Positions 26,220-39,800 of a DNA stretch of 64,000 bases are shown one piece after another. The translations under genes and the position numbers were made by a program. Every line of letters starts with the position of its first letter. Position 1 is the stretch's first letter. A model generated the notes under the pieces. The model ran no database searches. It had not been told where the DNA came from and saw nothing but the letters and a program-made list of their open reading frames with translations. The stretch lies in the NCBI GenBank assembly GCA_964035545.1, contig OZ037772.1, forward strand, positions 7,663,389 through 7,727,388. Direction: 5' to 3'. This DNA is from Bugula neritina (lineage: Eukaryota > Bryozoa > Gymnolaemata > Cheilostomatida > Bugulidae).

Positions 26220-28084
26220 TCATAAGCTTCATACTTATTTAAGGTGATATATATTTTGTAATTCTTAACGAATATTGACAGCAAAAGCAACTATGGGTTT
26301 GATCTGTCTTTTCAACTTGCTTCTTCGAACTTCTTTGAGCAATATTGTTTTTTGTTTCTCATCTTATATACTTGTAAATGGAAGGTTTTGCTTTTTGAAA
26401 AACATAGCTCTACATATATAATCGTTGAACTGTATAGTTGTGTATATCTTAGTTGAATATGATTATATAATTGGCTATGATGCTTTCATAATATCTTTTT
26501 TATTTAATCTCATGCAAATGCACAGAACTTTTATAGAATTTGCTTCATTTTGTAAAATAAAAATAAACTGCATGTGATTATTTAATCACAAATGCTGTTG
26601 CTAAGTGATTTTTAAATATTTTTGCATAATTTAAACAAACTATACTGCAGTCCTGATACACCTTTGATCATAACAGTTTACTTAGATCCTAGCGGTGAAT
26701 AAATTAAAAGTCAATAGCAAAATATGCTTTTATATCAAGCTATACTTCAATATAAAAACTCACCCCCTATAAAATTCTTCCAAATATTTGATTATTAGAT
26801 AGTTTTTGTTGAATCGCCGATATTTTTTGGCAGCTATTCATCATTAAAAGTGTTTTGTTGATCAAATAATTGATTGCAGGTGTTTGTGGGAAAAGTTGAC
26901 AAATGATACAAGCAATCTCTATTTTCTAAAAATTGAAGAATAATTAAATACTGCTAGAAAATGCAATTATAGCAATGCTGTTTTTTACTTTTGGTGGTCA
27001 TCTAATAGCGATTTGAAATAAACTGAACTGCTGGTTACTTATACACTATAGCCAAAAATAGAACTGCAAAAAAGCTTTTTCCCTTAAAATAAACTAGTGG
27101 TAGATATAAATAGAGACAAATTTTATTTGACTATTTTAGCTTTCATTGTTTTTTTAATTAAAATATTTTTTTCTAAACTTTGCAGCATGTAATGAAGAGC
27201 AAACACAATTGTTATTATCATGTAAGCAATAGTGTGACAATACAATTTTAAGACGTAGTTGCATAGTTGAATTGTCAACCTTATTCAATTCGTATAAATG
27301 TGCTAATTTAATGTAACATTTTTTCTTCAGTGAGCATCACGTACACTTCACTGCAAAATACTAATTCTACTAAAAAAAAGAAAAACGCTGCTAAACCAGT
27401 AAATATAGAATGCATGAATAGACACATAGTAATAGTTTTAAAACCAGTGTCTAGCTTATATAGAAGCACAATTGATGCAGTTTACTCACACGACTTTATA
27501 TAACATGCAAAAATCAGATAATTAATTTCATGAACACATATCTGATTGCGGCAGCATTTTGTTATTAGTTATAATACATTCATAAACTATATTTTGTACT
27601 ATACTTTTTTTAATTCTCCAATAAAATAGGTCGATACAAAATGCAATCAATGAGATATTATTAGAAAGCATGCATGACCAATTGTTAAGGTACTATAAAA
27701 GGAGCTAAACATGCATTTTATTAAAACAACTTTTTTTCTCAAAATATTTCATGCAAACCAAGATTACAATGCTCTTATAAATTGAGTTATTTTTTAGCAG
27801 TTGTGCTATGCATGTCAGATGTAAATGCTTCTGTATAGAAATGAATTATAGTTCTTTTCTGACTATATATAGTTATTATACAATTTAAAGTTTATTGACA
27901 AAATAAAATGAAAATACATTTTTCATATAGGCTTGTGCAACATTCTGCATGTTGCAAATTAATATGTTTCAATGCCGTGATTGCTATAAGTTTCGTTTTG
28001 TTTGTGCAGAAGCAAAGAAGAAAGTTGCGTTTGTTGATGTTTATCAGTATGACGAATCTTTTATTTGATGGATAAAAAACAATT
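26220..28084. other. Convergent 3' region between the channel gene and unit D
   Basis: AT-rich 3' UTR and intergenic sequence with several A/T-rich runs and no coding exon that I can support. Confidence 0.6.
26556..26567 (+). terminator. Polyadenylation signal of the channel gene
   Basis: Two consecutive AATAAA hexamers about 340 bp after the TAA at 26217-26219. Placement is from motif and position only. Confidence 0.5.
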
Positions 28085-29860
28085 TTATTTAGTGTCTCTA
28101 GATTGTAGGGAAAGACGATTGGTTTTCTCAGAGGTTAGGCTTCCTTTTATCGAGCTTTTAGCTGTTTGCGGAAGATGAGATGAACTGTCCCCTACAACTT
28201 TCTGGGAGTCCTGTGATGATCGAACTCCGGGAACTTTAGACTTGATGCGCCTTTTAGAAGATTTGGAGTCTTGGGGAGGTCGTTTTTCTTCTAATGTTAG
28301 AAGCTTCTTTCTAATTTTTGCGGTATTTGATTCAGAAATAGCCGGAGAATGTGCATCAAAGACCTGAGAACTTCTTGCCGACTTTGTCCCATGAGTTGAT
28401 TCTCGCTGAGTCGAAGCTTTGTAATCTATGTTTTCCTGAATTGACTTTTTGTAATCAGTATCATGGAGTGACACAGAATTAGATCCTGGTGGAGGAAGCA
28501 TAGAAGCTGATAATGTTTTTTTAACAGAACCTGATCCTAGGGGAGATTTAACAGTGACAGTTGGTAAAGGGTTGTTTTTATCTCGTTCTACTTTTGGAGA
28601 GAATTTTGAAGACTGTGGACCACCAACTGATAATTCTGACTGAGTGATTTTTTTGTGTTTATGCCGACGCTCCTTTTTCTTTTCTTGAGCTTCTCCCTTT
28701 GGCGATTGGGGGAGCTACAAGCAAAAATATATTTGATGTACTTCCAAAGCTAATCAGCAAAACGGTCTATGCTTACTAAGTAATATAAGTAACTAACAGC
28801 ATTTTATTTTTAAAACTTTTGTAATATACCTCAGATAATTTTTTTTCCTCAACTTCCAACTGATAGTACAAGTCTCCATACAGAATCTGCAAGAAATTAT
28901 TTCGAGTGATAACAGAAAGTTTATGCATGAAAAAATTCAACAGTATTCCAATACTTCTATCACTTATTCTCTAAATGGCATAACAATTAGACTATCCATG
29001 TACAACTGGCATTACAGGCAAAATATTTTTTGCAATGAATAAATTGCCCAGATATTTTCCACCAATAAAAATAAAGATAATGAAAGTTCAAAAAAAATTA
29101 TTGTCTTAAAGACCAGGATCTTTAAAGATATATACAACACTACATAATTATTGCACAAAACAAGATATAACATATTTCTATAAAATATTTCTTTCCAAAT
29201 TCAAGTTTTGATGCAATTTATTTGATGTTTCTACATCTCATTAAAAATATTTTCCAAGTGTGATTCTTTTTATATATTACAATATTATCTTTTATATAAA
29301 ATTGTTAATTTTTACCTCATAAGGCTTGTTATCTTCATAATTTTCTTTAGTCCCATCATCAGACGAGTTCTCATTAAGTTCTGATTTTTTCATAATAACA
29401 GGTTCAACCAAAACATCTGCCAAAGCATATTAATTTTATAATGAAGATAGTAATTCTGCAACTGAACAGAAAAGAGTCGTTTTGCAACTTTAAAGGTTTT
29501 TAAAAAGGTGATAACTGTGTGTGCGTGTGTGTCTGTGTGTGTAGGTTTCAAAAGAGCGAAAGTATTTATATACATAGCTATAAAATTGTAAATGTGTAAA
29601 TACAAGAAAAGCAGTAAAAAGTTTTTTAAAGCAGAGTCTAGCAGGCAATTGAAACTCACTGTTGAAGTTTTTTATGTAATATATAATGACAGCGCAAATA
29701 AGAACAGCAACAACCATGGCAACTGCAGCCACTATGGCAATACTAGTTTGGCCGGAGATGTCGTTTAAAGTAGTTGGGAAAACAGTACTTGTACTCATCA
29801 GAGCTGCAGCTTGTCGTTTTCCAAAAAATCTGATCGGTTCTTCAAAAGCAGTGTTCATAA
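28085..29860 (-). CDS. Unit D: orphan stalk/membrane/tail cassette of the NHL receptor family
   Basis: Exons on the minus strand: 29860-29660, 29416-29316, 28886-28830 and 28714-28085. They run in one frame to a TAA that itself overlaps an AATAAA. The first exon starts in phase 1 after a good acceptor, exactly like the stalk/TM exons of the other members. It encodes a short Thr/Ser stalk, then IAIVAAVAMVVAVLICAVII. The tail is about 265 residues, acidic then basic, and ends in a long Ser/Lys-rich exon. I find no signal exon and no propeller exon in the 1.8 kb upstream. It may be an alternative 3' end for gene C, whose propeller exon ends in the matching phase, or a gene remnant. The open 630 nt last exon argues that it is still under selection. 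Confidence 0.72.
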
Positions 29861-31694
29861 CTGTAAAGTAGCCCAATAATTTAGTAACAAAGGTAGATAC
29901 AATTCAGAAGAGACTCACAGCTCAAAAATATTTCTTTATTTCATCGGTAGATTTTTTGACTAAATGCGTTTTTTTTAAAATATATAATGAGTTTGCAAAA
30001 ACCATGTAATTAGATTTACTGAAACATACAGCCTATGATGAAGTTTAAACAAATTATAACAGAGGATAAGAGCAAATCTTGTAAATGTTACTTTATCCCA
30101 ATCTTCTTATTTATTCTTTGATTAATTTACCTTTCTATTAGTTAATCTAAGCATATACACTAATTAATTGTAAATTTGTTTACATTCAAAGCCCATGCTA
30201 GAGACATTATCATAACAATTTCTTTATGGAGCTATTTAGTAATATTTAATTTTTCAAAATTTATTGAGGAGTTGAAGGTAATTTATTTTTATAGAGAGTA
30301 AACTATGCACAGCTTACTATCATTTTATGATTGCTATTTCTATGCTTGGTTTAACCAAGTTTATAAACGAAAGTTTTCTTCTGGAAAATGCATAAGTGAA
30401 AAATTTAGCCTAGCGTTTAACTGAGAAGCATCCATCTGGGATGACAACAGGTTTATAGCATATTTCTCTAAGTTCAAATTAAGCTTTTAATAAGGAAGCT
30501 TGGCAGATAGCTCAAAAGCATCTGTACCTATATGAGTAAATACCTTTTTGTGACAAGCACGAGCCGATTTCTAATACCTGTTTTAACTTTGCCTTTGAAT
30601 AATTTAGGCTCCTGATGTTTTGATTCTGTTTTGAAATATTAATTGTGAGTTACTCTTGAGCTGCCACTTTAAAAAAACTTACGCTTGTTATTTTTACAAT
30701 CAACCAGCATGCAACATTTTAGAAAATACAAAATTGAAGGTTAGCAATCTATTTTTAACTTCAAATTTGTAATTGAATTTTCATGAAATTTATTGTTATG
30801 CTACACAACGCTTTATCACAAAAAATAGACATTTGAAAAAAGGTATTAAACCAGGTTTTTTGCAAAAAAATTGATTACAACTTTAAACATAAACAATTGC
30901 AAAACATCAGTCTTGCTTTAGCTTCATCACCTATAAGTTATATTCCATGACCTACCAAAATTATTTTTCACGTTTTTCAGAGTTTGTGCAAAACACTTTC
31001 TACACACATTTATAAAAACACCTTGAGATTGACCTATTAACAAAAATAGGTAATACATATTGAAAACCTTACCTGAAAACTATGTAGAGCATTTGTTTTG
31101 AAACTTAGTCCAAGTACGCAAAATTCTGCGATAGCTAATAACCCTAATTTTTTTAAAAAATGATAACTATTTGAAACTGACCAGTCCTTATGCCAATAAT
31201 TGAAAATAATTCAGTCTGCATAAATATTTATTATGTAACTACAAATATTTAAATAACTTCACTGTGCACTTATAAAATTTATTAAATTGATATTGGGTAA
31301 TTTTGTTTATTATAATATTTTCATTGTACATAGAGATAAGATTTATTGTTTTATACAACCCCCAGATATAGTAGCAGTGTTTTCTAATATGATAACTGTA
31401 TCCCGCACAGGTCAGCCACAAAAGTTTGTTCCAATATAATTCAACTATTAGTCCATACAAAAAATAAGCCCTTTTTGACTTTCAGTAACAAATAAGAAAA
31501 AAACAACATTTTATTTGCAGACAGTTTTACTGCAAATTTGAAATGATTTACTAAATACAAAAATTATCTATGAGGCAAATAAAGACATTCAATTTTTTAG
31601 TGCGAGTGTTTTTATTACACTTCAGCAGGGCAAAAAATAATATAATTTTCTAAAGTTTTTCTAATGGTTAATTATTTTGACTTGGTCAGTTGCT
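29861..31694. other. Region upstream of unit D
   Basis: Searched by eye on the minus strand for a signal exon, a propeller exon or remnants of the ADY-N-C-I-R motif; none found. The sequence is AT-rich and unremarkable. Confidence 0.55.
31608..31613 (-). terminator. Candidate polyadenylation signal of gene C
   Basis: AATAAA on the minus strand about 80 bp after the stop at 31695-31697. Confidence 0.4.
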
Positions 31695-34600
31695 TCATTT
31701 AGACTGTTGATTGTGTTTTTTAGCGCCTTGCTTTGATAATAAACTTTTTGACTGTGAAAATGCAGTGATGAGATTTTGTATTGATGGCACATGCTTTAGG
31801 TCTAATGAAGCTCTTAATAACAAATTTTCATCCCCAGAGGATTTTTCAGGCCTCTGAGATGTTACTGGCACACCATAAATAGCAGGAACTGGTGAGGAGT
31901 CCTTCTTTGTTTTAGAAAAAGACTTATTGGCTCTGAGGCTAATATATTTGTAGATTAGTATAGGCAGCTCTGTCAGTTCCAACTAATTCTTTTGCTCACC
32001 ATGCAGAAGGCATGTAAACTTTATTTTCTTCAACTTTGTCAGTTGAAACAGGTTCACTTGGTGTTTTAGCAGTGTAACTGCTTGGAATTGAATCTTTTGG
32101 TTCTTTTTTAGAATATGAAATAGGCATTTTTGGCCTTTTTAGAGATTCTATTCTCTTTCTACTAAGCAGAATCTTTTTATATGACCTCCATGACATCTTC
32201 TCATGCGGTGTAAGAAGAGAATTTTCTGTTTTAGTACTCGGAGACTCTGATAGAAGACTGTTCTTCTCCAAGTTTGTGTTTCGTGAACTTTTTGAATGTT
32301 TACTTTTTGTTTTTCTTGCTTTTTTGTGTTTCTCAGAAGAAGGCTGTAAAAAATAATTGCTTAATATTTATATGCAATTAATACAAATTAAATTGTGTTA
32401 ACTTGCTGTGTCTTTTACTCTAGTTAAACTATTGTTTGCATTCTGAAGATTTTTTAAACGAAAAGTTCTGCAAATGATGTGTTGCCTGCTGTATGATACG
32501 AAAGTTTCTGAAAAAATATGTTTTGTTTACATTTTACTTATACTATATTTAAAAATATCAACTATTAAATACATAGATGTTTAAAAACAAAACGAAACAC
32601 AAGCTAATAATATTTGTAAACATTATTCTAACAATCTGGTGCATTTATTGCCAACAATAACTATTATATATGTATATAATTTATTTAAAATGAAACTGTT
32701 AGACATTTTGAAAACCAAATATAGGCCTAACTAATTCATTACTATGCTCTTGCTGCAACAGGCTTTTCATTCTATTGAACAGCCATATGCTAGCTCTACA
32801 AGGAGCAGCCGTGGTCTAGGGGTTAAAACAATTGCCTATACTAAGCACAAGGTCATGGGTTCGAGCCTGGATAAAGGTCATTGGTGATGTTAGAAAGAGC
32901 ATCTAGTCATACATAGTTGCTCCTGTGCCTCATTTAAGTAAGTTTATAGCTGGCTTATTAACAAAAACCTCTTTCATCAGGAGTTTCTCACAAGGATAGT
33001 GACCATAAACTTGCATAAATTGTTTACGCTACCTATACAGATAAGCGCTGCAAATATGCCTACAACTTTATTTTTTATATCATTAATGATAGGTTGAATA
33101 CTATGAGCGACTTTTGAAAATCTCTTTTAAATTTTGCAAAGCCTAGCTTTTGGAAAAAACTTGAAATAATCGTCTAGATTGAAGATACACCAGAAGACCA
33201 ATTACAAACTTTTAGAAGTAGATCTTCAACGTCAAACACCAACACAATACACTTGGTCAATTCTACAAAAAAGAATGTTAGTAAATAAGAAGTTATACCT
33301 TTTTAGATTTGTTAGTGTGAGGTTTTTTTCTTCGATGACTTTCTTTATGTAAACTTGTGACTGGAATAGCTGTTTTTCCTAGAGATTACAAAAGTGAATT
33401 CGAGTCAACTTATACTTTGTGCGGCTAAATATGACGGCATTTAGATTGCAGTAATTTATCTAAGCCAGAAAAAAATTAAAAGAAATGACTTGCAATATTT
33501 GTTCAGAGAAAAAACAAAATCTGGGATTACTTACTCTTTGATTTCAAGTAAATAACAAAAGCAAGCCAAGCTAAAATTGAAGCTATTGCTGCCATAACTA
33601 ATGCTACAACCAAGTTTATTTGACTGGACTGAGTTTGTGATGTAGGAGTTGTGCTAGCTGTATTTCCTTGAGTTGTTGGAAAAGTATGTTGTGTAGTAGC
33701 TCTCTTTGCGTTTGTTGATGTAGTAGTTGTAGCTATTCTGGTTGTTAGCGAAGTCTTCACTGTGGTTGTTGCTGTTACTACAAATTAATAGGAAGAGAGG
33801 TAGTAGTTTAGTAGTGATAGATTAAATACGAATACATGGAAGATGCTTATATGTGATAATATTAGCAGCAGTAATGAACTTATATGACCAAATAATTTCA
33901 AATTTATTGTCTGCAGAGTATTTATATCTACTGATATATTAACATAAATAAGTGTTGAAGTATAAAAAATAAATTAGGTGAAGCAATAAACAAGGTCTTC
34001 ATTAGGTTTCTAAAAAATAAAAACGCAAACTATCAAATATTTAAATGTTGTAAATACTTAGATATCTACTCAACTAAAATAACTTTGCAAAAACATGTCC
34101 GTTATTCTTCAAAATTAAAAGGAAATTAGAAACCTTCTGTTGCAGTTGATGTTGCAGTAGTAACGGGAGTCAAAGTGTTAATTGAGATATTGCTCAGCAA
34201 GCTGCATGAAAAAATCTTCCAAATTTGAGAACATAATATATTGTTGTTTTCAATGTATTGCTTCTAATATTAAACGTAGAAGAAAAAGAAGACAAATTAA
34301 AAATTTTGAGCTAAAGAAGAATAAAATACAAAAAGAAAAAGCAAAAAATGTACTGTTCAATAGCTTGAAGCCAGTAATGAGACAGCCCGACTTTCTATAG
34401 GATAAAGAAACATATAATAACTAAGTTTTTAGTCATTTAATGTCAAAACAATGCGTTCTATAAAGACTTTAATTTACTTTGAACTTCGCATATAATACTA
34501 TATATACTTACTTTTATATTTTAGAGAGAAAAAAGCGCCATCCGATGTTACTACAACTTCATCATTTTCCGGAACATGAATTAGGTGTCCCGGGGATTTC

Positions 34601-35932
34601 AGTAGGCAGTCTGCAGGTGTGCCATCCATATAAAGATCATTATTAGGTGACCTTGGCACGCAAATTGACGATATGGTAAATGATTTCAGATTGCCTATTC
34701 GAATCACATTGTTCCCAGTATCCGAGAGAAGAAATACATCATTATCTAAAAATAGTAAATGCTCAGGGTAGTGTATTGATGCCTCTGAAAGCATTCCGTC
34801 GTTATGCATATTACTCTCTCCAAAAACAACTTCTTCTTTAGAGTTTCGTATCCGCGAAACCTCCTTGCTACGGATTAGGTAAATATCGTTATTTGAAGGA
34901 TGGAGTGCGAAGCTCTCAACACTTGACTCTACTTGATGAACTGTCACTAGTTGCCACTGATTTGAGTTTCCTCCTTTGTAAATCCGTCGTAAACTCGGTC
35001 GATTATTATCAAAGAACCAAATATCTTGGTTCTTGCCTTTAATCAACTCAACAGGGTGACCTATTTGTGCTGTACGAGGGTCTCCATCTTCGTGCCCTTT
35101 ACTACCACATTTACCAATGAGTTCAGATGTTCTCATCAAATTCCTATCTATCAAACGAATGCAATTGTACGAGTAGTCAGCCACAAAAATTTGTGTGGAA
35201 TGAGATGGGTTCGTAATTAGACCTCTTATATTACCAAAGCGGGCCTCAAAATTAGGTCCTTCTTTGTACCATCTTAATGTAAGGTTTCCAGCTACTGGTA
35301 TCAGATGTTTAAAATCTTCTGTTTTGAAAATGCCAAAACCTGCCGCTACTAGATAAGTCCCTGGATTACTGGTGTTTTCTGTCACATATTGTATTAGAAT
35401 GGTTTGAAACTGTATACCTTCAATTGGTTTTCTTCTTACAAATGTGAAATTCAATCTGAAAATAAAATAATATTTATTTTTATTTAATTATTTTGTAGAA
35501 ATTATTTTGTAGAAATTATTCACAATGTTTTTCTTTTAAATTGATATTTAGAAATGCCAGACAAAAACTTACCTGCCTGCTTCAAAGCCTACGATTGTCT
35601 TGCCTTCTTCAAGATGAATAAAAGTCAGAACCTGAGCAGAGTAAGATATTTGTGGCATATTATAAAATAGACAATTTTTTGTAAATAGACAATTTGCAAT
35701 CTATACTATATAAGTGTTATCTTACAACTTGTTTCAAAAACACGCTCAAAGCAACTACAAAAAATGTTTTGATAGTGCAAAACAAGCACAATGTTTGTTA
35801 AATTTCTCAAACTACAATTGGTTAATCAAATTATGTTTTACGTTCCACCAGAATTTATAGAGAGCAACAACATAAATATTTTGTTTAGAAGGTGCTCTGC
35901 AAATGGCAAACATAAGATAGCAAATGATACAT
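31695..35932 (-). CDS. Gene C: NHL-propeller single-pass membrane protein (~637 aa plus first exon)
   Basis: Certain exons on the minus strand: 35631-35573, 35455-34512, 33777-33535, 33378-33299, 32343-32000 and 31938-31695, exactly 638 codons. The first exon is uncertain. One candidate is MYHLLSY at 35932-35912, with a weak gtttgc donor but the 21 nt size seen in paralogs. The other is 36225-36112, ending IQVFLF at a strong gtaagt donor; it gives a better hydrophobic core but an overlong leader. The propeller has NCIRLID, IGKCG, SICVPR and ADCLL, plus the HNDGM and SDTGNNVIRI motifs. The stalk is Thr-rich, followed by VVALVMAAIASILAWLAFVI. The tail of ~220 residues is Lys/Ser-rich. An intron of only 61 nt (31999-31939) separates the last two exons; ignoring it gives an early stop. 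Confidence 0.86.
32801..33020 (+). mobile_element. tRNA-derived SINE in an intron of gene C
   Basis: It starts GGAGCAGCCGTGGTCTAGG with B-box-like GGGTTCGAGCC, the body motif GAGCATCTAGTCAT and the tail GTGACCATAAACTTGC. It lies between tail exons 33378-33299 and 32343-32000, antisense to the gene. Confidence 0.85.
34134..34190 (-). other. Possible relic or unused extra stalk exon in gene C
   Basis: On the minus strand the sequence ends in a run of Thr/Ala/Ser codons (VTTATSTATE) followed by gtttct, resembling the stalk exons and ending in the same phase 1. No upstream AG puts it in frame with the propeller exon: the best one, at ttcatgcag, leads to an early stop. It may be a dead copy of a stalk exon or chance. 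Confidence 0.3.
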
Positions 35933-36869
35933 TTCTTTCACCTTGTAAACAACAAAATTAAATCTTTATTGTTTCCTTTAATCACCTATAAGTATTCATA
36001 TTGCTATAAAATGATATTGTCCACAAGTAAAGCCTAAGTTGGTTTGGCATGCATCTTATCTAAACAAAACAATGCGAGCTATGTAATATATACTTGTAGT
36101 ATTTCACTTACAAATAAAAACACTTGGATCAAGTTTCTGTTTGCTGTAGAAACTTTTTCTTTGAATAATGATATGTTAATTATGCTAAAGTAACAGTTAG
36201 AAATAAAACTGATATTCATAATCATTACTAAACGCAGCTGTTGTTTTACTCTACCTACAAACTAATTTTTAATAAATAAAAAGCTGAGTATTTTTTTTTA
36301 CTAAAATTGAATTTGAAGAATTTGTTGGCAGTAGTTTATAGAAATTTAAAATATGTTATAGTATTTTATTTTAGTACATATGTTATATGTATTTTATGTT
36401 ATAGTACCAACATCAATAAAGAAGACTTCAATTATGAGCATCATATTTTACTTTGACACATTTTTATATTATGTTTCATAATGACAATACAAATAAAATG
36501 AATTATAAACATGCATGTAATCATCAGAAAAATAAATATATCATATTTATCTTAAATGTTCTGTACCATTTAAATAAATATTTTATTTAAACTATTGTTT
36601 AGTAATAAATATTCACCAGTAAACAAAATATTCAGTTAATTTTTAAATGCTGAAGATATCTAATATGTATCAGAACAAAAATATTATGTATTGTTTCTGT
36701 TTTTAAATAACATAAATATTGCATCATCAATCATTAACAAAACTATCTCATTTTTGAATTGTGTTCCTACAAAACAGGTTTTAATGACAACTCTTTACAC
36801 ATAGGCTACTGATGAGTAAATGAGTTTCAATACTACAAATCACTATTTCTTTTTATCAGATATTTAAGA

Positions 36870-39800
36870 TTAAGGTCTAGACCGACTTCTTTTAGAGGAT
36901 TGCGACTGTTTCTTGGTTTTCTTTGGTTTTGGAGATTTCTCTTTGCGCCTAACTAAAGAACTCTTTCTTTTTTTAGATTGTGCTGTTTGTGCTCTTGAAA
37001 TAGTGGGTGTCCTTGCATCAGTTAAACCAGGTACCGACATCTCTGGTTGAACAACAATTCCTGAAACATTTTTTGGAGTCATCTGACCTTCTGCTTCTAT
37101 TGGCTGTTGAGAAAATGCTACAGCGGATCCTTTGACTTTGCCCTGGTAAAAACAGAGTATATACATTTATGTGTACATATCTAAAAAAAAAAATCTAAAA
37201 TGACTTTTTCAAATTCAAGTGTACAAAGAAGAATCTTCTTATAAGATGATTTCCAACAAAGTCAATACTATACGCTGCTACAGGTTTTGTTGTAGTTATA
37301 ATTATGATAGTTGTGTTTTAGTGAAACGTTTACTGATAGGTAAATAACTTGCCTCTACTGGAACGCTCAATGACATGTTTGCTTCCAACTTTTGAATATC
37401 AGTTAGTGAGTACTCTTTTACCACTTCATCATACATCAAATAACGCTCTTTGCTTGCTGATGGTTGGAATATTGGGAAAGAAACGTTTCCAATCAGTTTA
37501 GATTCGACAGGATATTCAGCTATTTCCAAATATGAAGCGGACTCTCTAGACAAGGGTGTGGGAATAGAAGATTTTGATTTCGCCGCTGAGGATTGTTTGT
37601 GGGGTTTTGAACTAAGAGATGACACTGAAGTGCGAACTTTCTTCTTCTTACCTTGTGGTATAGAAAACTAAAAAGAGTGAAACGGACAAATTAACATATG
37701 CCGATTATAATAGGTATTAAACAAAGTTAATACTACTATATACAAAACTAGTAATTTACAATTGTATTGTTTTAATTAGCAAAAGTCAGCTGTAAAGTTA
37801 TGTAATACTTGGACCCATTTGAATTTTTTTGCAAAATTCACTGTAAATCTTTGAGAAGTTTATAATATTATTTTGACATATTCCAGCGTTACTCAGTTTC
37901 AATGTATTTTGATTAAAATGTTGTATAGATTCAAATGCTGACTCCTAGTTCATTTCAACAACATATTTTGATTAACATTTAAAGCAATTTGCCAAACTTT
38001 ACTAATAGTTTAGAGCAACTATTTCCTACACTGAAAAAATATTCTGTAACTGTATTAAGAATACTTTATTTCACACATTCAAACACAACTTTATATCACA
38101 CTTGCATGGCCTTAAAGGTTTTTCAAGGGTATGCAAAATTTATTTAAAAAGCCTAAATTCTCATTTCATATAACAAACCGTTACTACATAAAATTCAAAA
38201 TGTATGTAATGTACAGATGTTGGAAAAAACTTGGTAAATTGATTCAATTAAATAATTTGATACTTGATTAGGCTTTGCTGGTAGCTTAACATGTATTCAG
38301 GGTTTAATGCGCCAACCTCTATAAGTTAAAAACAATCAGATTGTTGTGAATAACATTAGTGTTAGTTTTTATACATACACGGTTAGTCGTATTCACTTTC
38401 ACAGCAGCAATTTTAATTTTTAGTTTCTTGTCATCACTAAATGTTTCATTTTCTGAAATTATTATGAAATAATTTTTTTCATGATTTTCAGCTATAAAAG
38501 CAATTAAAACTTACTGTTTTATTCTTCATAACATTTCGAAATACATCTAGCAGGGGTTCAATAAAATTGGAGCACAAAGATATAGAGTGAGAATTCATAA
38601 AGTGTTGATGGATGCTAAAAATGTTTTCTTTTTTTTTATTAAAGAGTTCAAAGAAAATTTGTTACAACAAATAATTCTTGCACTTATAGCTGACAATAGT
38701 ATTAGTTTTTTCTATGATGTCATGCTGTAAACTTTATACCTTACAATAGTAATCCTAACGTTGCAGTATTCCGATAGTCTTATCTTAGCTATTTTATGGT
38801 CTTATCTTAGTTATTACCCACCCAAACAACCAAACATATTAGAAAACCGATGAAAGTTTCAAAAACAATTATTACTTTTACAGACTTACCATCATCACTC
38901 TTGCCAATCCAAGTCTACAAATAATTTTTTATTAAAAATTAACACACAAGAAATGTTTATGATTTATTACTTTACTTCTTGCAAAAATTACTAATATTTT
39001 AGACACCCCTATGTTGATCTTCAAAGTTATATATACAGTGTTTAGAATTTCAGCGGCACAACGTTGTGATACTTGTTTTTTGTTCTTTTACAGAAGAAGG
39101 ATGTTTAAAGTTTTTCAAATTAGTTAACTAATTGCATAAACATATTATTTTAATAATAAAACACTTACCGTGCTTTTTCTACCTCCTCTGCTTGAATTCT
39201 TTGCTTTAAACTTTCTATTATACCCTAAAATATTATCAATAGAATAAGAGATTTTACAATATGCGCAATTACAGACAAACAATTGAGAATACAAAAGTAA
39301 ATTCACAAATACAAACACATGCTCACTTTTGCACATGCATTCAAAAATGAGCGTACACGCAAAGTTTATAGGAGAAAGCACAGATGCAAGCACATGCAGC
39401 ATCATACGCTTATTATATTGTATCAAAGTAGTGTTTTATTTATGGCACACTGTTGCTCCTAGCATTGCATATCGATCATATTTGTGCTATGCAATAATAT
39501 AAAGTAATATTTCAGTTTTTGAAATGTTAAAAACTACACTTTATAGCACTAAGATATAAACTTTTGTTTCTAATTAGATGAATTAGCTATACATTTAGAG
39601 GGAGCAGCGGTAGCTTAGGGGTTAGAGCGTGGTCTAGAGGTTTGAACTCAACAAAAGCCATTGATGATGCTATAAAGAAAATCCAGTCATAATTGCTCAT
39701 GTGCCTCATTGTAATAAGTTATTAGCATAATTTACCAAAACCCATTTCATCAGGGTCTCTCAAAAAGATGGTGACTATAAACTTGCGTATGTTACATATT

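Noticed and set aside
35632-35658. Unspliced start MPQISYSAQ for gene C
   Set aside because: In frame with the signal exon but polar; paralogs all have an intron at this position and a good acceptor is present.
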